Shown here piece after piece: positions 24,626 to 24,801 of a stretch of DNA of 24,801 bases (position 1 is the stretch's first letter; the number at the start of each line of letters is the position of its first letter). This stretch comes from JBBRQP01 sp038226175. GTDB lineage: Bacteria; Cyanobacteriota; Cyanobacteriia; Gloeobacterales; Anthocerotibacteraceae. A model generated the notes under the pieces. It was given only the letters and a program-made list of their open reading frames with translations, was not told the DNA's origin and made no database searches. The position numbers and the translations under genes are program-made. Location of the stretch: positions 1 through 24,801 of the forward strand of contig JBBRQP010000047.1 of NCBI GenBank assembly GCA_038226175.1. Direction: 5' to 3'.

Positions 24626-24635
24626 CCAAATTTGG
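24626..24635. promoter_or_regulatory. palindrome CCAAATTTGG before the MFS exporter
   Basis: A perfect 10-bp palindrome lies 10 bases upstream of the exporter's ATG. Its first two bases overlap the GGAG ribosome site (24624-24627, minus). Such a site could be a repressor operator, or could pair to mask the ribosome site. It is short and AT-rich in the middle, so chance is possible. Confidence 0.3.
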
Positions 24636-24667
24636 TTGCGATCCGTTTGCGGGGAGTTGCACTATAG

Positions 24668-24801
24668 TGGATCCGGAAAACTGGACAGCTAGTTAAGCGA
24701 GTCTCCTGCTCCGTAAACTGGACACCAACAGGAGCAATGAGATGAAAGAGACCCGCAAAAAACACAGCTCAGCGTTTAAGGCCAAGGTTGCTCTGGAAGC
24801 A
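24668..24801 (+). mobile_element. IS3-type insertion sequence, left end (runs off the window)
   Basis: The terminal sequence TGGATCCGGAAAACTGGACA, starting near 24668, resembles IS3-family inverted repeats, and a partial second copy (AAACTGGACA) recurs at 24715-24724. The transposase gene begins inside at 24742. The exact edge could be up to ten bases further left (another TG at 24658). The insertion lies about 45-55 bp upstream of the MFS start. Confidence 0.65.
24742..24801 (+). CDS. IS3-family transposase OrfA, N-terminal fragment (partial at window edge)
   Basis: Twenty codons are visible from the ATG at 24742, with AGGAG (24730-24734) seven bases upstream. The peptide contains HSSAFKAKVALEA, the characteristic beginning of the helix-turn-helix OrfA of IS3-family elements, which binds the terminal repeats and is normally joined by frameshifting to the OrfB integrase domain. 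OrfB would lie beyond the window. Confidence 0.75.
   Translation, partial: MKETRKKHSSAFKAKVALEA

Noticed and set aside
24616..24765. N-terminal extension of the MFS protein by 50 residues
   Set aside because: It reads through the candidate operator and into the IS3-type element; the ATG at 24615 has a well-spaced GGAG.
1..24801. CRISPR arrays, tRNA or rRNA genes, prophage or defence islands
   Set aside because: No regularly spaced repeats, cloverleaf-like segments or rRNA motifs were found in the intergenic regions, and the one Uma2 gene has no partner genes around it.

Overview
The window reads as an ordinary chromosomal stretch of an oxygenic cyanobacterium. The lineage evidence is a CrtO-type beta-carotene ketolase, a plastid-lipid-associated (PAP/fibrillin) protein, a free-standing PCP_red domain (the domain at the end of protochlorophyllide reductase subunit ChlB), a DUF1830 protein, a cyanobacterial-type IscA, a ferredoxin-type sulfite reductase and a PEP-CTERM protein. 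By eye the G+C content is close to one half. The species cannot be named from this sequence alone. No rRNA, tRNA or CRISPR array was seen.

Layout. Both edges are insertion sequences. At 1-136 is the 5' end of an IS630-type element that has removed the front of a PEP-CTERM surface protein gene (remnant to 699). From 696 to 6028, on the minus strand, comes a likely operon: ileS, then an active and an inactive M16 peptidase subunit. From 6142 to 6986 a PCP_red protein and a LON-domain protein run forward and meet a Uma2 protein tail to tail. Then come an NYN/YacP RNase-like gene (minus) and a divergent long-form hibernation factor (hpf/lrtA) with a strong bidirectional terminator shared with a DUF1830 gene. 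A fibrillin gene and crtO form a photoprotective, carotenoid-linked patch (9313-11765). The iscU-iscA pair (12610-11849, minus) is divergent from gpmI-pepA (12928-16019, plus). A membrane glycosyltransferase (16108-17877) follows, and its C-terminus is overprinted on the antisense strand of aroE. aroE is translationally coupled to tatC (minus). Next are a secreted zinc metallopeptidase with three TonB-C-like repeats (19496-21265) and sir (21331-23010). The window closes with a 14-TM DHA2 drug exporter (minus), whose upstream region is cut by an IS3-type element at the right edge.

Most genes are housekeeping: tRNA charging, ribosome hibernation, glycolysis, Fe-S assembly, shikimate pathway, Tat export and sulfur assimilation. 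The less expected items are the metzincin/TonB-C protein (AT-richer than its neighbours, unusual architecture), the 137-bp convergent overlap between the glycosyltransferase and aroE, the stand-alone PCP_red gene, the IscU with an intact chaperone motif but no chaperone genes nearby, and the two insertion-sequence scars. No multi-gene defence or biosynthetic system that looks new is evident here.
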